From: Bacteroidales bacterium
Lineage (GTDB): Bacteria > Bacteroidota > Bacteroidia > Bacteroidales > Dysgonomonadaceae
Reading direction: 5' to 3'
Assembly: GCA_012518155.1 (NCBI GenBank)
Contig: JAAYTC010000331.1
Coordinates: 1 to 23,835, forward strand
DNA length: 23,835 nucleotides
Shown: positions 22,689 through 23,835 of the stretch, in pieces
Layout: each line of letters opens with the position of its first letter
Position numbering within the stretch: position 1 is the stretch's first letter
Translations under genes and position numbers: made by a program
Notes under the pieces: model-generated
Seen by the model: only the letters and a program-made list of their open reading frames with translations
What the model was told of the DNA's origin: nothing
Database searches by the model: none

Positions 22689-22813
22689 AGTTTGATAAAA
22701 GCATGAATTTTAGCTGTTTTTTTGATTTCCATATTGTATTTTTACAAAACATTGCATAATTCGACGTGATTGCCTAATTAATTCAATTTTTTCTAACCTA
22801 ACCCGTTTTTATT

Positions 22814-23835
22814 ATGAGCCTGCTTAACAAACTTGTTTACTTTAGTAAAAAGGCTACGGTGAGCCCAGACAAACACATTGTCAAAACGGATACGCCACGT
22901 GACTGGGAGCGTTTTTATCGCAATCGCTGGCAGTTTGATAAAGTGGTAAATTCAACCCATGGTGTAAACTGCACGGGATCTTGCTCGTGGAAGATATTTG
23001 TAAAGAACGGGCTGGTTACCTGGGAGCTTCAAAACACGAACTATCCTGAAACACGGCCCGACCTTCCCAACCACGAACCGCGAGGCTGTCCGCGCGGGGC
23101 AAGCTATTCATGGTATCTTTACAGTGCCAACCGGGTGAAATATCCTATGATACGGGGCGTGCTGGCGCAAGCATACCGAAAAGCCAAGGAGACCTATAAA
23201 GATCCCGTGGTAGCCTGGGAGAGCATGATGAATGATCCCGACACGCGCGACGAGTACATTCGCCAAAGGGGCTTGGGTGGCCTTATTCGACTCGATTGGG
23301 AGGAGGCGCGGGAGATCATAGCCGCTGCCAATATCTATACCATCAAGAAATACGGGCCCGACCGCCTTGCCGGCTTTACTCCCATCCCGGCCATGTCCAT
23401 GGTGAGCTACTCTTCAGGTACCCGGTACTTGAGCCTGCTGGGGGGTACCGTGCTAAGCTTCTACGACTTTTATTGCGATCTCCCTCCCGCTTCCCCGCAA
23501 ACGTGGGGCGAACAGACCGACGTTCCGGAGAGTGCCGACTGGTATAACTCCTCTTTCCTGATGGTGTGGGGCTCTAACATCCCGGTCACCCGAACGCCGG
23601 ACGCTCCTTTCTACACGCAGGTGCGGTACAAAGGAACCAAAACGGTTAATATCGCGCCCGATTTCAGCGAAGCCTCCAAATTCGCGGATCTTTGGATAAA
23701 GCCGAAGCAGGGCACAGACGCCGCGTTGGGATTGGCCATGGGGCATGTGATACTCAAGGAGTTTTACATGGAGAAAAAGACCCCCTATTTTGAGAATTAC
23801 GTGAAGCAATATTCCGACCTTCCATTTTTAGTGAA
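22814..23835 (+). CDS. narG: respiratory nitrate reductase alpha subunit NarG (N-terminal 340 codons; runs off the window)
   Basis: This is the catalytic molybdenum subunit of membrane-bound nitrate reductase, reducing nitrate to nitrite with quinol electrons through NarH and NarI. The visible part is very similar to classic NarG: STHGVNCTGSCSWKI and PRGCPRGASYSW give the His-Cys-Cys-Cys set for the FS0 [4Fe-4S] cluster, followed by AGFTPIPAMSMVSYSSG, GGTVLSFYDFYCDLPPASPQ and TDVPESADWYNSSF, the region that supplies the Asp ligand of Mo. The N-terminus has no twin-arginine motif, so it should face the cytoplasm. The frame is open to the last base; narH, narJ and narI would follow. No Shine-Dalgarno and no exact -7 box are seen; TATTTTTA at 22737 is a one-mismatch candidate. 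Confidence 0.97.
   Translation, partial: MSLLNKLVYFSKKATVSPDKHIVKTDTPRDWERFYRNRWQFDKVVNSTHGVNCTGSCSWKIFVKNGLVTWELQNTNYPETRPDLPNHEPRGCPRGASYSWYLYSANRVKYPMIRGVLAQAYRKAKETYKDPVVAWESMMNDPDTRDEYIRQRGLGGLIRLDWEEAREIIAAANIYTIKKYGPDRLAGFTPIPAMSMVSYSSGTRYLSLLGGTVLSFYDFYCDLPPASPQTWGEQTDVPESADWYNSSFLMVWGSNIPVTRTPDAPFYTQVRYKGTKTVNIAPDFSEASKFADLWIKPKQGTDAALGLAMGHVILKEFYMEKKTPYFENYVKQYSDLPFLV

Noticed and set aside
22721..22735. Possible FNR/CRP box upstream of narG (TTGAT-TTCC-ATATT)
   Set aside because: Only the left half-site matches TTGAT. The right half fits ATCAA poorly and the region is AT-rich, so chance is likely.
23296..23547. 83-codon plus-strand open frame
   Set aside because: It is an out-of-frame shadow inside narG, which is open and conserved through this region.

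Overview
The window looks like chromosome from a Bacteroidales bacterium (Bacteroidota), probably near Porphyromonadaceae/Dysgonomonadaceae. The reasons are: repeated -7 promoter boxes of the Bacteroidetes type TAnnTTTG, mostly A-rich start regions without Shine-Dalgarno sequences, a PorE-like OmpA/PD40 lipoprotein, a DUF4301 gene, an exported peptide-deformylase-family protein, and the order rpsU-xerC-hpf-tRNA-Thr. The genus is inference. Nearly all of it is housekeeping sequence. No IS element, prophage or CRISPR array is visible.

Positions 1-5475 read on the minus strand: dnaK with a clear terminator, an exported sialate O-acetylesterase, rpsU with a long structured leader, a XerC/D-type tyrosine recombinase, the ribosome hibernation factor hpf, and tRNA-Thr(UGU) with its own strong promoter. 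The first bases probably open the next tRNA (Tyr) of a Thr-Tyr-Gly-Thr-tuf type cluster.

Positions 5698-12976 read on the plus strand: DUF4301 (nucleotidyltransferase-like motifs), a PorE-like lipoprotein (TPR, PD40, CRD, OmpA), an exported peptide-deformylase-family protein, recN, a SpoU-family 23S rRNA methyltransferase (rlmB) and ridA. Positions 12977-16938 read on the minus strand: pepD, an exported endonuclease/exonuclease/phosphatase protein, then tatA and tatC separated by a 246-nt gap holding an 11-bp perfect hairpin. The ridA and tatC stop codons abut with no base between them.

Positions 17090-23835 read on the plus strand: a 72-aa membrane protein with a rare strong Shine-Dalgarno, a membrane-anchored OmpH/Skp protein and terminator, a family-2 glycosyltransferase, a MarC-family protein, enolase, a TDT/SLAC1-family transporter, and the first 340 codons of narG, the catalytic subunit of respiratory nitrate reductase. 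The narG end is the most accessory part, since Nar-type nitrate respiration is uncommon in Bacteroidales.

I see no clearly new multi-gene system. The best leads are the rpsU leader, which can form two mutually exclusive helices; the strong Shine-Dalgarno on hpf in the same operon as bS21; the nucleotidyltransferase-like signature of DUF4301; and the pairing of a SLAC1-type anion transporter with narG.
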